A DNA stretch of 26,863 bases from Thoreauomyces humboldtii (lineage: Eukaryota > Chytridiomycota > Chytridiomycetes > Spizellomycetales > Powellomycetaceae). The position numbers were made by a program, and so were the translations under genes. Of this stretch, positions 1 to 9,308 are shown piece by piece; position 1 is the first letter of the stretch; each line of letters begins with the position of its first letter. The stretch spans positions 1 to 26,863 of the forward strand of contig JADGJA010000268.1 in assembly GCA_027596035.1 (NCBI GenBank), read 5' to 3'. Under the pieces are notes generated by a model. That model was not told where the DNA came from. It did no database searches and saw only the letters and a program-made list of their open reading frames with translations.

Positions 1-233
1 GCGCTAACTACCCCGGAGGTATTCTGCCTCTGCCTCTACCCCGTCCTCTGCCTCGGCCCCGTCCCCTGCCCCTCCCAAGGAATGATAATACCGGTAACTT
101 CGCAGTTGAAAGTGATGTGTGAGAGCCAAAAGAAATTTTAATTACACCAAAGGGTATGGACCTCCTTTTCTAATAAGAACTTATATCCGATACAAACGTA
201 TGCAAAGAGGCCAGCGTAGTGTCACTAGTCTGT
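1..233. other. Window edge, no supported gene; low-complexity tract
   Basis: Bases 25-80 are a pyrimidine-rich tract built from CCTCTG/CCCCGT-like units. Read on the minus strand it gives alternating Gly-Arg codons followed by a stop near base 10. Read on the plus strand it gives alternating Pro/Leu/Arg codons ending at a stop near base 118. Neither frame can be joined to a start or to a recognisable domain inside the window. The remainder is probably the 3' flank of the secreted gene that follows on the minus strand. I call no gene here. Confidence 0.3.
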
Positions 234-1235
234 CTAAAGAAGGGCAAGGACGCCAGCGAACAGGGCCCCAACGGCGAGGGCAACGGGGGCAACAGCTCCA
301 GCCGCAGAAGACTTGACCGTGGTCGAAGCGGAGGACCCCGAACCAGCGGTGGCGCCTGTGGCAGCGGGAGAGTCCGTCGCTGCGCTGACCGCCGGGGTGG
401 ACGCGGGGACGGGGACGCTGACGGACGCTGAAGGCACAGCGCTGGTGGCGCTGGCACCGAGAGGAGCGATGTCATTGGCAACGTACGAGACGGTCGAGTT
501 GGTGGTCGACCAAGGACCGTTGCCGTTGCACTCGCGGATCAGGCGGATGTTGGACATTCGGAACACAGCATTGACGGGTGCCCAGTTGATGAGAGTGATG
601 TCCTTGAGATGGGAGAAGTCGAAACCCTTGAAGTCCTGGAAGGGGACGACCGCAGTGTGCTTCGTTCCGTCAGCTACGGCGTACTTGGACAGTGGCTTGT
701 ATGCAGAGTCGCCAAGGCCAGTCTCGCCGCCGATACGGTAGTCGCAGGATGGGGACTTCTGCGTCATGCCGATGTCGAAGGTGGCGCCGGCGGGAGCGAT
801 GATGTCAAAGGCCAGGGCGTTGATGCCTGAAAGATCGAAGCATGCTCCAGGGTCGAGCTTGAAGAACCAGAAGGTGTTGTTCGATTGGGGGATGAGCTCG
901 ACGTAGTTCCCGGTGGTCGAGAATGTAAAGTTGAAGCCCGCTGGGGTGGTTTGCGGCTCTCCGTAATCTCCGCCGAGGAGGTTGAGCCAGCGAGGTGCGG
1001 TCTCGCCTTGCAGCGGGAGCATTGCAAAGTTGGTGGTCTTGAAGTCATCAACAATGATGTCGGGACCGCAGGACTGGTTTGCGGGAGCAATCTGCCTCCA
1101 GAACGGGGCTTCGGTGTAGGGAGCGCTGGTCTCGATTCCGGCGGGAACGTCAGTAGCGACGGCGACGGTGGCAGTCTGAGCCAGGGCGGAGCCCACGAGG
1201 GACGAGGCGAGGAAGGAGGCAGCTGCGACGCGCAT
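234..1235 (-). CDS. Secreted, probably GPI-anchored beta-sandwich-like protein (333 aa)
   Basis: The ORF is intronless and complete. Residues 1-19 form a signal peptide (basic start, hydrophobic core, Ala-Leu-Ala cleavage site). Residues about 40-235 hold a globular domain with Cys pairs, N-glycosylation sites (NQS, NFT, NNT, NST) and a strand-rich pattern (DDF..., FDI, WAPVNAVFRMSNIRLIREC). This pattern resembles galactose-binding-like or CIA30-type beta-sandwiches; that resemblance is inference from pattern only. After it comes a Ser/Thr/Ala/Pro-rich stalk (about 250-310) and a hydrophobic C-terminus preceded by small residues, as in GPI-anchored fungal wall proteins. Likely role: cell-surface or wall protein, perhaps carbohydrate-binding. 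No catalytic motif was seen. A TATA-like element lies about 95 nt upstream. Confidence 0.85.
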   Translation of the reverse strand: MRVAAASFLASSLVGSALAQTATVAVATDVPAGIETSAPYTEAPFWRQIAPANQSCGPDIIVDDFKTTNFAMLPLQGETAPRWLNLLGGDYGEPQTTPAGFNFTFSTTGNYVELIPQSNNTFWFFKLDPGACFDLSGINALAFDIIAPAGATFDIGMTQKSPSCDYRIGGETGLGDSAYKPLSKYAVADGTKHTAVVPFQDFKGFDFSHLKDITLINWAPVNAVFRMSNIRLIRECNGNGPWSTTNSTVSYVANDIAPLGASATSAVPSASVSVPVPASTPAVSAATDSPAATGATAGSGSSASTTVKSSAAGAVAPVALAVGALFAGVLALL

Positions 1236-1328
1236 GATGATCTATAGCTGAGTCTAACTGAAAGAACGTAGAAAGGTAGATTTGGTTGCGCGAGCGAGGG
1301 CGAGGGGGGCGAGGTGAGACGGACAGGC

Positions 1329-1336
1329 ATTTATGC
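1329..1336 (-). promoter_or_regulatory. TATA-like element of the beta-sandwich secreted gene
   Basis: CATAAATG on the minus strand lies about 95 nt upstream of the ATG at 1235. This matches the distance of the clearer TATA box in front of the His-rich gene. It is an imperfect TATA match, so it is only a candidate. Confidence 0.3.
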
Positions 1337-2530
1337 ACGAGACGGGAACAAGCGAGGGAAAAGGGGAAGTGCGCAGTACCGTGTGCTGAGAGGAGGAGGA
1401 AAGAGAGAAGTGTACAACCCGTTTTTGCGCGCAATTTTTTGGACAGTGCCACGGCCATGCAGATCTTTGATCCCTGCATGCACTCTTGGCTGGGTTCTGG
1501 TCGGTCCAGAACCTCTGGAGTCTGGAGTCCTGCACAGAACGATAAAAGCACAGAAAGAAGTTGCATGCCCCAACCCTTTCTCTGCACGGAGAAGGTCAAC
1601 GATCAGGGCATTTCAACCTCTGTTGCCGCTCAAATAGGGACCAAAGGTGAACGGAAAGCAAGATCACAAGAAGTGGGAAGTTTCCTTCCCAAGCATGTTG
1701 GAAATCGGAAATGTGTTAAATCCTTAAGCGTTAGGTCGCAAGCACACTACTTGGGGAAGGGGACAGCTGGCTGGAGATATCGTGGAATGGTGCCGATGCT
1801 GTTGAACTATTGCATCCTTCGTTCAATGTTGGAGTAATCCGCAATCACGGGCTGCAAAAGCACTTGACAGATGGTATGAGTCAGAATCTTTGACAAGTGA
1901 AAGCTTTGGTGTCGCTCTGGGTTTTGACCGTTGCCTGCGACGGACGAGTCGGAATGGCACTGCTAAGTGCCGTGATACTCACACCAACAGTTTCCTGCGA
2001 TTGTATCTTGCTCTACATCCGACCCTTTTATTTTTTTGACAGAAGGTGTAACGAGGAAATCGGTGAACTGCGCGCAGCCGCGGTGCCGGCTATTGCGTCT
2101 GTGATTAAAGGTGTCTCGGAAGTGGTGTCTGGCTTAAAGAGGGTTGTTATCGTGAGGGGATCTGCTCGGTCTGCTTACCGACAGGTTGTCCGGGGGACTC
2201 GCGGGAGTGCGATTATAGGGATTTAGGACTGTTCCTTAAAAAGGTAAGCCCTGGTGGATACTTGTACGTGGCGCAACTCGTAGTAAACGTTTTACACCCC
2301 TTCCTCGATCACCTCGCGGTAGCGGACTCTGTTGCTTTGCATAGACTACCAGCAGAACTACTTTATACACGGTCAACATTCCGAAGATAGAGAGCAAATT
2401 TACCCTCAAGCGACAGCTTGGGCTTAAGAAGCCTGACCGTTGCCGTTGTTATGTTCCAAAGATCAGAGATAGAATGGGGGAAGCTGGGGTTCTTATTTAC
2501 GAAACAAATATACAGGTGGCAGCAAATCAG
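1337..2530. other. Gene-poor intergenic gap
   Basis: I see no convincing gene over about 1.2 kb. The open frames here (for example plus-strand 1897-2226) lack domain features and have no partner exons. The gap holds the upstream region of the first secreted gene and the 3' flank of the His-rich gene. One TGAGTCA (AP-1/Gcn4-type core) occurs at 1877-1883, and a short run of T at about 2030-2037. An unusually long gap for this compact window could reflect a large regulated promoter, a non-coding RNA or a lost gene; the sequence does not decide. Confidence 0.5.
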
Positions 2531-2531
2531 G

Positions 2532-3005
2532 TTACATCAAGATAACGGCGGCCCCGATCGCTCCAAGGGCTCCAATGGCATATGACCCTCCTTCGGAGAA
2601 CCTGGACGCTCCGGACAGGACACCGACGACGCTGCCGCCAGTGGACTCTGCCGTGCTTGCCCCGAACGTAGCCGTTGCCCAGACGGCTACGTCAGTCTTG
2701 TGATGATGACGGGTGTGCGTCCCCGTGCGAGTGTGGGTTCCGGTGTGCATGTGGTGGTGGACTCGGGTGCCGGTGTGGGTGTGCGAGTGCGAGCCAGTGT
2801 GGTGGTGGTGTTCGTGGATCTCGGTTCCGGCTGTCGGCGTGGCCATGGAGACCGACGTGTCGACGACGGCTTCGGTCGTTGTGGCGGTTGGAGTTGCGGA
2901 CGCGACTTCGGTTGCGATCTCGGTCGTTGGTGAGGCGTCTTCGGAGGTCGTTTGTGCGGCGGCGACAGCGATCAAAGCGGCAAAGAAGAGCTTGGTGAAT
3001 TGCAT
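2532..3005 (-). CDS. Histidine-rich secreted, probably GPI-anchored protein (157 aa)
   Basis: The ORF is intronless and complete. Residues 1-17 form a signal peptide ending AAA-Q. Residues 18-62 are Thr/Ser/Ala/Glu-rich, suited to O-glycosylation. Residues 64-102 contain 17 His in short repeats of the types HHH, HTGT and THTRTGT. The C-terminus (about 138-157) is small/hydrophobic after a Ser-Gly-Gly site, as in GPI-anchored proteins. The His block can be expected to bind Zn, Cu or Ni, or to buffer protons; this is inference from composition. No family is recognised. A good TATA box precedes it. The neighbour to the left is another intronless secreted protein on the same strand. Confidence 0.85.
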   Translation of the reverse strand: MQFTKLFFAALIAVAAAQTTSEDASPTTEIATEVASATPTATTTEAVVDTSVSMATPTAGTEIHEHHHHTGSHSHTHTGTRVHHHMHTGTHTRTGTHTRHHHKTDVAVWATATFGASTAESTGGSVVGVLSGASRFSEGGSYAIGALGAIGAAVILM

Positions 3006-3095
3006 GATGATGAAGTGTAGATGGAACGAGGCGGATGTGAGTGTGTGAGGAGTCGGTTGATGTGACTGATAGGGTCCCTCTCCCTGCCTCGTTCA

Positions 3096-3102
3096 TTTTA
3101 TA
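3096..3102 (-). promoter_or_regulatory. TATA box of the His-rich gene
   Basis: TATAAAA on the minus strand is 91-97 nt upstream of the ATG at 3005. The perfect match and plausible spacing for a fungal promoter suggest a regulated, possibly strongly expressed gene. Confidence 0.5.
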
Positions 3103-3521
3103 CCGTCCCTGATCGAACATTCCTCTCCATTGCTCAGTCGAAGTCCAGCATTCGTTCTAGCTCTTCCCCTTGGCTCTTCGTGTTCCATTGCTCGTTAACC
3201 GCGTTTCTATTGGTGCCAACTCCCAGGACGTTTGAACCCATGTCAAGCTGTCGAACAATTGAAACAGGGGACAGGGTCAACCTGGGGTCAACCTCAACCG
3301 GAATTCCTGTGACCTGTAACGTGGAATGCAGAGCGTTTCACCGTGCAGAAGTATACGGTGGAACGCAGTGGAAATGAGCTCACGGAGAACAAGTTTGAGC
3401 CCGAGTCGTCAGTGCCCCAGATTTGCAATGGAACAGATGGTATCCACGTTTGGGATAGCCAAAGGTCTTGAAGGATCTTGTTTGATCATGAACATATGAT
3501 TGTTGGAAAGCGGAAGGCAAT
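3103..3521. other. Intergenic: upstream region of the His-rich gene and 3' flank of VPS16
   Basis: No gene is seen. Both flanking genes run on the minus strand, so this interval holds the distal promoter of the His-rich gene and the VPS16 terminator region. The sequence ggggtcaacctggggtcaacctc-like around 3270-3296 contains the near-direct repeat GGGTCAACCT twice, which may be a regulatory repeat; nothing else supports this. Confidence 0.4.
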
Positions 3522-6500
3522 TCACCCCGCCAAACTCCGAGATGATCCGGACGCGCGCAGCGGCGTCAGTTTCGGCAGAACGTCAGCGAACTGCTGAGCT
3601 TCCCTCTCCTGCGCTCCGCCCGCCTTCCGCATGAATTCCACGTACTTCTGCGCCTGCGCCGTGGCGCTCGTCGTCTTGACTCGTACGAGCATGTCGACGA
3701 TTCCAGCGTATCCGAGTTTGGAGTTTGACTTTGCGAACTGTCGGAACAAAATGAGATCCACTATTCGCTGGTTCATGAGGGAGGGCAACTGACCTTTTCC
3801 AGGCCTTCCCAATCTTGGGAGTGAACGAGGGAGCGGGTCTTCAACCACCAAAACCTGGTCCGATGTGATCAGCGCGAATTCATGGGACAATATAATGATA
3901 CCAGCAGTACCGGCAATCATACCTTTTGTCAGGGACCTTCATATCAGACTTAACTTTGCTGGCTTTGCTAGCATGACCAAGCTCAAGGAGTTTGGCAATG
4001 GTCTCGCTCACGCTTAGGCCCAAGTAATCCTGACCAAGCTCCCGTGTCAAACTTTCCTGCATTTGCAGCAACTTGATGGCGTCGTCCGTTGCTTTTGCTT
4101 CGAATGAACGGTCCTTGTCGTCAGAGTACATCTTGGCTGCAATCTTGAATTTATTCATGCGTTCGGTAGCATTCTGGAGAAAACCACATGGCGTCAGCTA
4201 TTCTGCCCTAGATAAGATTCGAGGAAGTTTAACGCAGCTGGCTAAACTAACCTCAGACCTGTACCCCTCCAAGACTACTCCATTCGCGCTGTCGAGGTTA
4301 CGGTCATCCTGGTAGTAAAAGTCCCGCAGAAGCTGGGGCTCTTGCTGCTTGCAGTATGATTCCAGCAAGCTGCGCGCAAGGGGTTTGGGGCCGACCATCC
4401 GGAAGAACTCGGCAGGGGATAGTTTTCGCTTCAGGTGCATGATCACAAGATGTACTAGGGTTTGATCAGTCAAACGAAAAAGCTGCTGCTGGTTCATCAG
4501 ACAGCCAACTCACCAAGATCCGTGTCGCCGCTCTCGATTGCCTTGACGAGAGCCAGCTCGTCTTCTTCCATACTCATTAATAGTGGCACCTGGTTTGCGG
4601 CTTGTGGTTCGTAATCTAGAAGCTTTGGCAAGACAGCATCAGCGCTCTCTGTAACCCTTTCGTGTCCGTCGGCTGATACCTTTGTGGCTAACTTTGTTTG
4701 ACCGCTATCATAAGCAGTTTTCGCCACCTCCGTGTAGGACATTCCCGAATCGCGGCCGCCTAGCTTCGATACAAGCAGCCGGCAAAGCGTATCTTCATCG
4801 TCTACCGATAGTTTGATCTGGCCATGAAAAGGAGTGAGACACCGGAGCACGAGCCTCGGGTCATCGAGTTCGTACCTTGGCACAAGCCCAATGTATGAGT
4901 GTACGGTCCTTCGGGATCTGCAGATAATCGCACAACCGAATTGCCAAAAGATGGTGATGCCGATTTACTAGGCGATCAATGAGGACGGGAGCAGTCACAC
5001 GCTCGAATCTACATGGATGAGAAGGTTGAGCAAAGAATGATCTCCAACAGCGTATCGTTTCGATGCTCTCACTGGCTGTAGGTTATAGGTATGCCAATCT
5101 CAAATTGCCGAACTGCGTTTAGCACTCTGAGAGTTTGGCACATATTCACAAAGCGTTGAGCATCGTAAGAATCTAGGAAGCACTTTCCAAAACTAGCAGC
5201 CTTTCGAGCAATGAGGATACGACGACGCACCCAGAATTTCATAGCCCTATCACCGCTCACCTTTAAAAGGGCGCGCTGTCGTCCTAGGTGAAGTTCGTGA
5301 CCTGCCGCTTCGAGACACGTGTCAACTGCCTCTGTCAACTGGGCTCGGATGTCGCGAATGTTTTCATCAGCGTGGGGGCTTTTCTTCTCGAAATGCTCGA
5401 AAGCGTCGAAAAGGACGGCGCCAGGTGCCGTGGACCCGATTTTGAAAACAGCCTCCGTAGCAGCTGCAAACAACAGAATCAGAGCAAAGCGACAGCCCGC
5501 TTGATTAGCGCTCCAAACATACTTGGAACTCTTTGAAGGAATTCGCATCTGTCACTTGTGATGATGCGCACGCCATCTACCTCAGGAACTAATTGTACGA
5601 TTCCCTCGAAAGAGTATCTGCGAAAGCTCAGAATCAGCTCATCGGTTTTGGCGTTTTGGCGTTTTGGCGGTTGGCGCCTCCTCAAAACACCTGATGCTTA
5701 CTTGATCCAATCTCCAAATGGGCCAACCATCAGCACTGTGTCAGGCCAATGCAAGACAACGGAGTCGGTACCACACCTGGATCCCCGGAGAGAAGTCGCG
5801 TTAGCACGACTCTTCCACATAGGTTGAGTAGGCCTTCCTTTTCCGTACCACGTCATTTGGACGGGAGGCGTACTCGAGCTCGTCGCAAATTCAGCGAGAT
5901 TGTTCTGGAAGTCGGTGGAAACAACCCACAACCGCCCGTCGGCGGTGAAGAGTGCCAAAAATTTGCCATTCGGCGAAACAGACATGCGAGTGAACGGCCC
6001 TTGCGACAGAGACTTCGAGGCGCATCAGCATACAAGTACGGGTGAGTGGGGAGCAGATAGTCCTTACCTGATCTTGGCGAGACGTAGCATCTACCACCAC
6101 TACACTCGAGTCGACTGCCATGACCACCTCCAGATGTTTGCTCAATGTAAAATCCGGAGCGAGGATGGTCCACGAGTGAGGAACATCCGATATTACTGAG
6201 ACGCGGATTTAGGCCAAGAAGACACCAGCTGTAGTAGACAGCCAACTCACAAGGATCGGCGAGAGCCTGCGGCCGGGGTTCGTCCAAATTTGTCACAGCG
6301 ATGAGCTTGTAGCTTCCGATCAGAGCGACCAGACCGGTCGACCATATTCTACACTCCAACACCCCGTAATCTTTGGCATCCTGCAGGGATCGGTACGGTT
6401 GAGCACCTTCGATGTGTGACAAGCATCCCGCCTCCTGTTCTCGGTAACCTGGCCGAGGGAGAACTGAGTGAACTCGCCGTGGATGTCGTACAGACGAACC

Positions 6501-7038
6501 ACTCCTGTCTCCAGGACACACATCAGCTTTTCGGAGCTGGTCCATCCCATCTCCATGATGCGTCCCTTGTCCCACTGCAGCAAGAAGGATCAGCGACCTG
6601 GGTGTAGCCAAGCGGAGATTCTGCCCCGGACAGACCTGGAACTGATTTATCAGCTTCCCAGATGAGGAGTAAAGATACATGTCGGGCTTCGTGTTCTGAT
6701 TCTGCAAGGACAAGACCTGCTTGTCGTCGCGTATCATCGCTGTGTGGTATAACTCTGTGAGCTCGTGATGAGCCTAGGGACTGGAAGCTACATTACTCAA
6801 ATACCTATCGGCCCACCAAACGGCGCCACTGCTATTCTAAACTTTGATAGATCCATGCCCTTCCATAGCATGACATACGTCTCATGTTTGCTGCCAATTC
6901 CACAGAAGAGCGAAACATCTCAGTACGTCATCATCCAGACAGTAAGCCCCAGACCTCCCTGGAACCCATTTGATACCAATAGAAGCGATCATGTAGGAGG
7001 TTCCACTGAGCGGTAGGTGATATGGATCCTGCCAGCAT
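3522..7038 (-). CDS. VPS16: VPS16, core subunit of HOPS/CORVET tethering complexes
   Basis: VPS16 is a class C Vps core subunit that links the tethering complex (through VPS33) to SNARE assembly for fusion at endosomes and vacuole. The gene has many exons with short introns. I place the start at 7038, where [21 protein letters not shown] matches the family's N-terminal W..L.D.FY pattern. A second exon ends in APFGGPI, and the intron 6740-6804 joins it to AMIRDDKQ, giving the family hallmark APFGGPIA.IRDD. Later landmarks are [31 protein letters not shown] (the beta-propeller end), [36 protein letters not shown], and the C-terminal helical Vps16_C region ([21 protein letters not shown] then [14 protein letters not shown] across an intron). 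The stop TGA is at 3522. Length is about 850-900 aa, normal for the family. The exact boundary of intron 1 (about 6928-6990) is uncertain. Confidence 0.93.
5646..5669. repeat. Three tandem TTTTGGCG units inside a VPS16 intron
   Basis: Three perfect 8-nt copies (5646-5653, 5654-5661, 5662-5669) lie inside the VPS16 intron 5618-5701. At 84 nt this intron is longer than most here (about 60-65 nt), and the 16-24 extra bases match the repeat. Probably a slippage expansion. The unit resembles an E2F/MBF-type core, most likely by chance. Confidence 0.75.
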
Positions 7039-7261
7039 ACTTGCGGTTTGCCGTGATGGCTTCAGCGGGGAAGAGTCTCCTCAACTTGACGAACCCCCCT
7101 CCTCTCAGCCGGTGGTGAGTCATCCTTCCACCTTCTCTTTGACTGGAATGCCCAGCCACCCCGTCACCCCACTCACTCTCACACTCCCTCACACTTCCTC
7201 TACTCTGGCTTTCCAACACGTTGACGCATTACCCTTGTGTGCCTGGCTTTCTCTGGAAAAC
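7039..7261. promoter_or_regulatory. Divergent promoter between VPS16 and the rhomboid-like gene
   Basis: Only about 223 nt separate the two start codons, so the promoter must be shared or overlapping. It contains TGAGTCA at 7116-7122 and pyrimidine-rich stretches (about 7120-7215) rich in CTCTC/CCTC repeats. An in-frame extension of the rhomboid ORF up to 7022 would overlap the VPS16 start, which argues for the ATG at 7262. No TATA box is obvious. Confidence 0.5.
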
Positions 7262-8241
7262 ATGTCAGAGTACGCTGCGTTGGTAAAGTACTATGCTCTG
7301 GAAACCCTTCTGTTCATCAAGAAATGGTACCTCTCGTTGCCACTCGCATCCGCCACAGTCGTCATGGTCACCCTGCTTGCGTCCATCATCGACGCACTAA
7401 GAGGTTTCAGTGACTTCACCGACCTCGGCGTCTGCCCTCCCTACATGTTCAAGCACTTTCTGAGCGACTTCTATCACCTCGTAACCGCCACCCTGTTCCA
7501 TCAAACCATCGCCTCCCTCCTCCTCAACCTCCTCTTCTTTCCACCCCTCAACAAGATGCTCGAGACCCAGCGAGGAACGCTGCACTCGTTGAACTTCGTG
7601 ATCTGCGTGTCCTTGGTCGCCAACATCATATACAGCATCATCATCATGCCCGTGTACGCCATCTTCGGAGGGGTGCGGTGCATCGGCGGACTGGGAGCGG
7701 TCATGTATGCACTGGCGGCCGTGGAAGCGAACGAGAAGGCCGGAGTCTTCAAGACGAGGAGGTGACGAATCCGCGCCGCTGTCCTCCTTACGAGCGCCCC
7801 TCCTCTAACCGAACCTTTGCTGCAGGATATTCGGGGTCCCACTGCCCGGCGCCATCTACCCCTGGCTCGTTCTCGTGCTGAGCTGGGCGATATTCGGTTC
7901 TCCTTTCTTTTACAACCTCGCGGGGATCCTGGCGGGACTACTGTACCATCTGGGAGTCCTCAAGTTTCTCTTACTGCCCGAGCGGGCCTTGTTGTACCTG
8001 GAGAGCGTCCCGCCGGTCCGTTACTTTGCGGACTGGAACAGCTTCATCAGGGTCGAAGCTTCCGTTTCGCTGCCTAGCGATGCAGGGGACCTCGACGATG
8101 GGTACGTTCAAAAGGGAAATGAGGGCATCCTGGAAGACCTGCCTCAATTTCTTGCTTCTCAGATCTTCTCAAGAGAGTTCGGGGTTGCTGGGCAAGATCA
8201 CGTCGATCTTCTCGAAATCTCGTGGCTACTCTCGTATATAG
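7262..8241 (+). CDS. Rhomboid-like membrane protein, probable pseudoprotease (RHBDD1/RHBDL4-like)
   Basis: Three exons (7262-7761, 7826-8101, 8163-8241; introns 64 and 61 nt) total 855 nt, giving 284 aa. Six or more hydrophobic segments carry rhomboid landmarks: HLVTATLFH (72-80), LLLNLLFFPPLNKMLE (87-101), GTLHSL, then CIGGLGAVMYAL (140-151), and a last helix FFYNLAGILAGLLYHLG (194-210). In active rhomboids of this class these are GFSG (Ser nucleophile) and GHLAGI (His). Here Leu144 replaces Ser and Asn197 replaces His, so proteolysis is not expected. The alternative read-through of intron 2 (ORF to 8402) is less likely, because the splice gives a clean stop. Likely role, by analogy with iRhom/Derlin/Dsc2: binding membrane clients in the ER or Golgi. 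It is convergent with a UBA gene. Confidence 0.82.
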
Positions 8242-8466
8242 CAGCGCGGAAACGCGAGTCACTTTTGGATGTCATGGGAGTGTTCTGCAACACAAACATA
8301 GGAATGCTTTCTCGTTCTTTTTGGGCTTCCGATAGCTCGCATTGCCGACTTTGTTCCGAGGCCAGCTCATGTCCATATGACCCCACTTCCAATTCAGTAT
8401 AGAGGCAACGAAAGGATAAAATGGATAACTGTATGTACATTAAGGGTTGGTTTGAAGTTTACAAGG

Positions 8467-8892
8467 TCACGCCGCGCTCCCCACGTATGATGGATCGATC
8501 AACGAGTAAGCTGGTGGTGGTGGTATCGCGTCCAAAACAGCACCGTCCTTCCATAGCTCCCTCCTTCCAAGCGGCAAACTGTCGTCCAGCGGCAGATCCT
8601 CCTCATCGTCCTGTTCGTTCAGATGAGATTGGCGTTCTTGGGGCTCGGCATGCTCGGGGTGGTAGTAGATCAGGTGCGGCACCTCGTCGAAAGCGTCGTC
8701 GAGGGCATTGTTGCAGTCGAGGAGCAGGAGGACGGCGTTCTCGACGTGCCAGTCTGTCTTCGAAAGAGCGTGACGGCACCTCCCTTCCGATCTGAAACCC
8801 ATTTGGTGCAACTGGAAGAGCATGTGCTGTTGGGCAGGCGGTAGCGCCCGGAATTTCCGGTGCTCGGTTAGGGTTGTTGTTGGTGTGGTCAT
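8467..8892 (-). CDS. Small UBA-domain protein (141 aa)
   Basis: The ORF is intronless and complete. Residues about 20-60 fit a ubiquitin-associated (UBA) fold: FQLHQMGF (26-33) gives the MGF loop, HALSKT (41-46) the second-helix AL pair, and ENAVLLLLD (51-59) the third helix. This three-helix fold binds ubiquitin. The rest is acidic and Pro-rich (EDLPLDDSLPLG, IPPPPAY) with no other domain; PPPPAY resembles a PPxY-type ligand for WW domains but lacks confirmation. It lies 225 nt from and convergent with the rhomboid-like gene. In several eukaryotes a rhomboid-like domain and a UBA are fused in one protein (Dsc2, UBAC2), so a functional link is possible but unproved. Confidence 0.75.
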   Translation of the reverse strand: MTTPTTTLTEHRKFRALPPAQQHMLFQLHQMGFRSEGRCRHALSKTDWHVENAVLLLLDCNNALDDAFDEVPHLIYYHPEHAEPQERQSHLNEQDDEEDLPLDDSLPLGRRELWKDGAVLDAIPPPPAYSLIDPSYVGSAA

Positions 8893-9308
8893 GGTTCCGG
8901 CGAGAAACGCGGTGATTTCGAGTGGTTGCGACGAAGTTGCGAGAGGTCAGAAAAGAGTTTGTACTGTATGCTGGTTAAGAACAGGGGACCTGACTAGTGT
9001 CTACTTATTTAGCGAGGATTATATGTGTGATGAGGCATCTCTCAAAGAGGCATCTTGGTTCGGGTCCTTGGTCAACCTCTGAGAGTCTGAGGCACTTGGC
9101 AGTGGTCAGAGCTCACGAAAAAGGTAGCGGCAACCGGCCGCAAGCACGCATCCAATCAGAAGTGACGCATCGAAACCCTAAAAATCAATGAGTGGTGAGT
9201 CACATTCTGCGTCCCATGTGAAGACCAAAGTACCCACCCCGCACTTCTTCATGGCATCCTAAAGCATCGGATCCTTTCATTCTCCTTCACAAAGCTGTCC
9301 TTTTCCGA
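8893..9308. other. Intergenic upstream region of the UBA gene
   Basis: No gene is seen. The interval holds the UBA gene promoter on the minus strand. TGAGTCA occurs at 9196-9202 and a TGACGCA (CRE-like) near 9162-9168. These cores are expected by chance a few times in a window this size. Confidence 0.4.

Noticed and set aside
1897..2226. Plus-strand frame with a hydrophobic start (MKALVSLWVLTVACDG), possible small secreted protein
   Set aside because: No domain, odd mix of residues after the start, no supporting neighbours or splice partners, and similar-sized open frames occur by chance in this GC-rich DNA.
7022..7261. N-terminal extension of the rhomboid-like ORF to the ATG at 7022
   Set aside because: It would overlap the VPS16 start on the other strand, and the extra 80 residues have no domain or conserved look; the ATG at 7262 begins the hydrophobic core properly.
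8102..8402. Longer C-terminus of the rhomboid-like protein by reading through intron 2
   Set aside because: A consensus donor GTACGT and a TTCTCAG acceptor 61 nt apart match the local intron size and give a clean stop at 8241.
1877..9202. TGAGTCA cores at 1877, 7116 and 9196 as a shared regulon
   Set aside because: About three matches of this palindromic 7-mer are expected by chance in 27 kb, and the genes concerned have no common theme.
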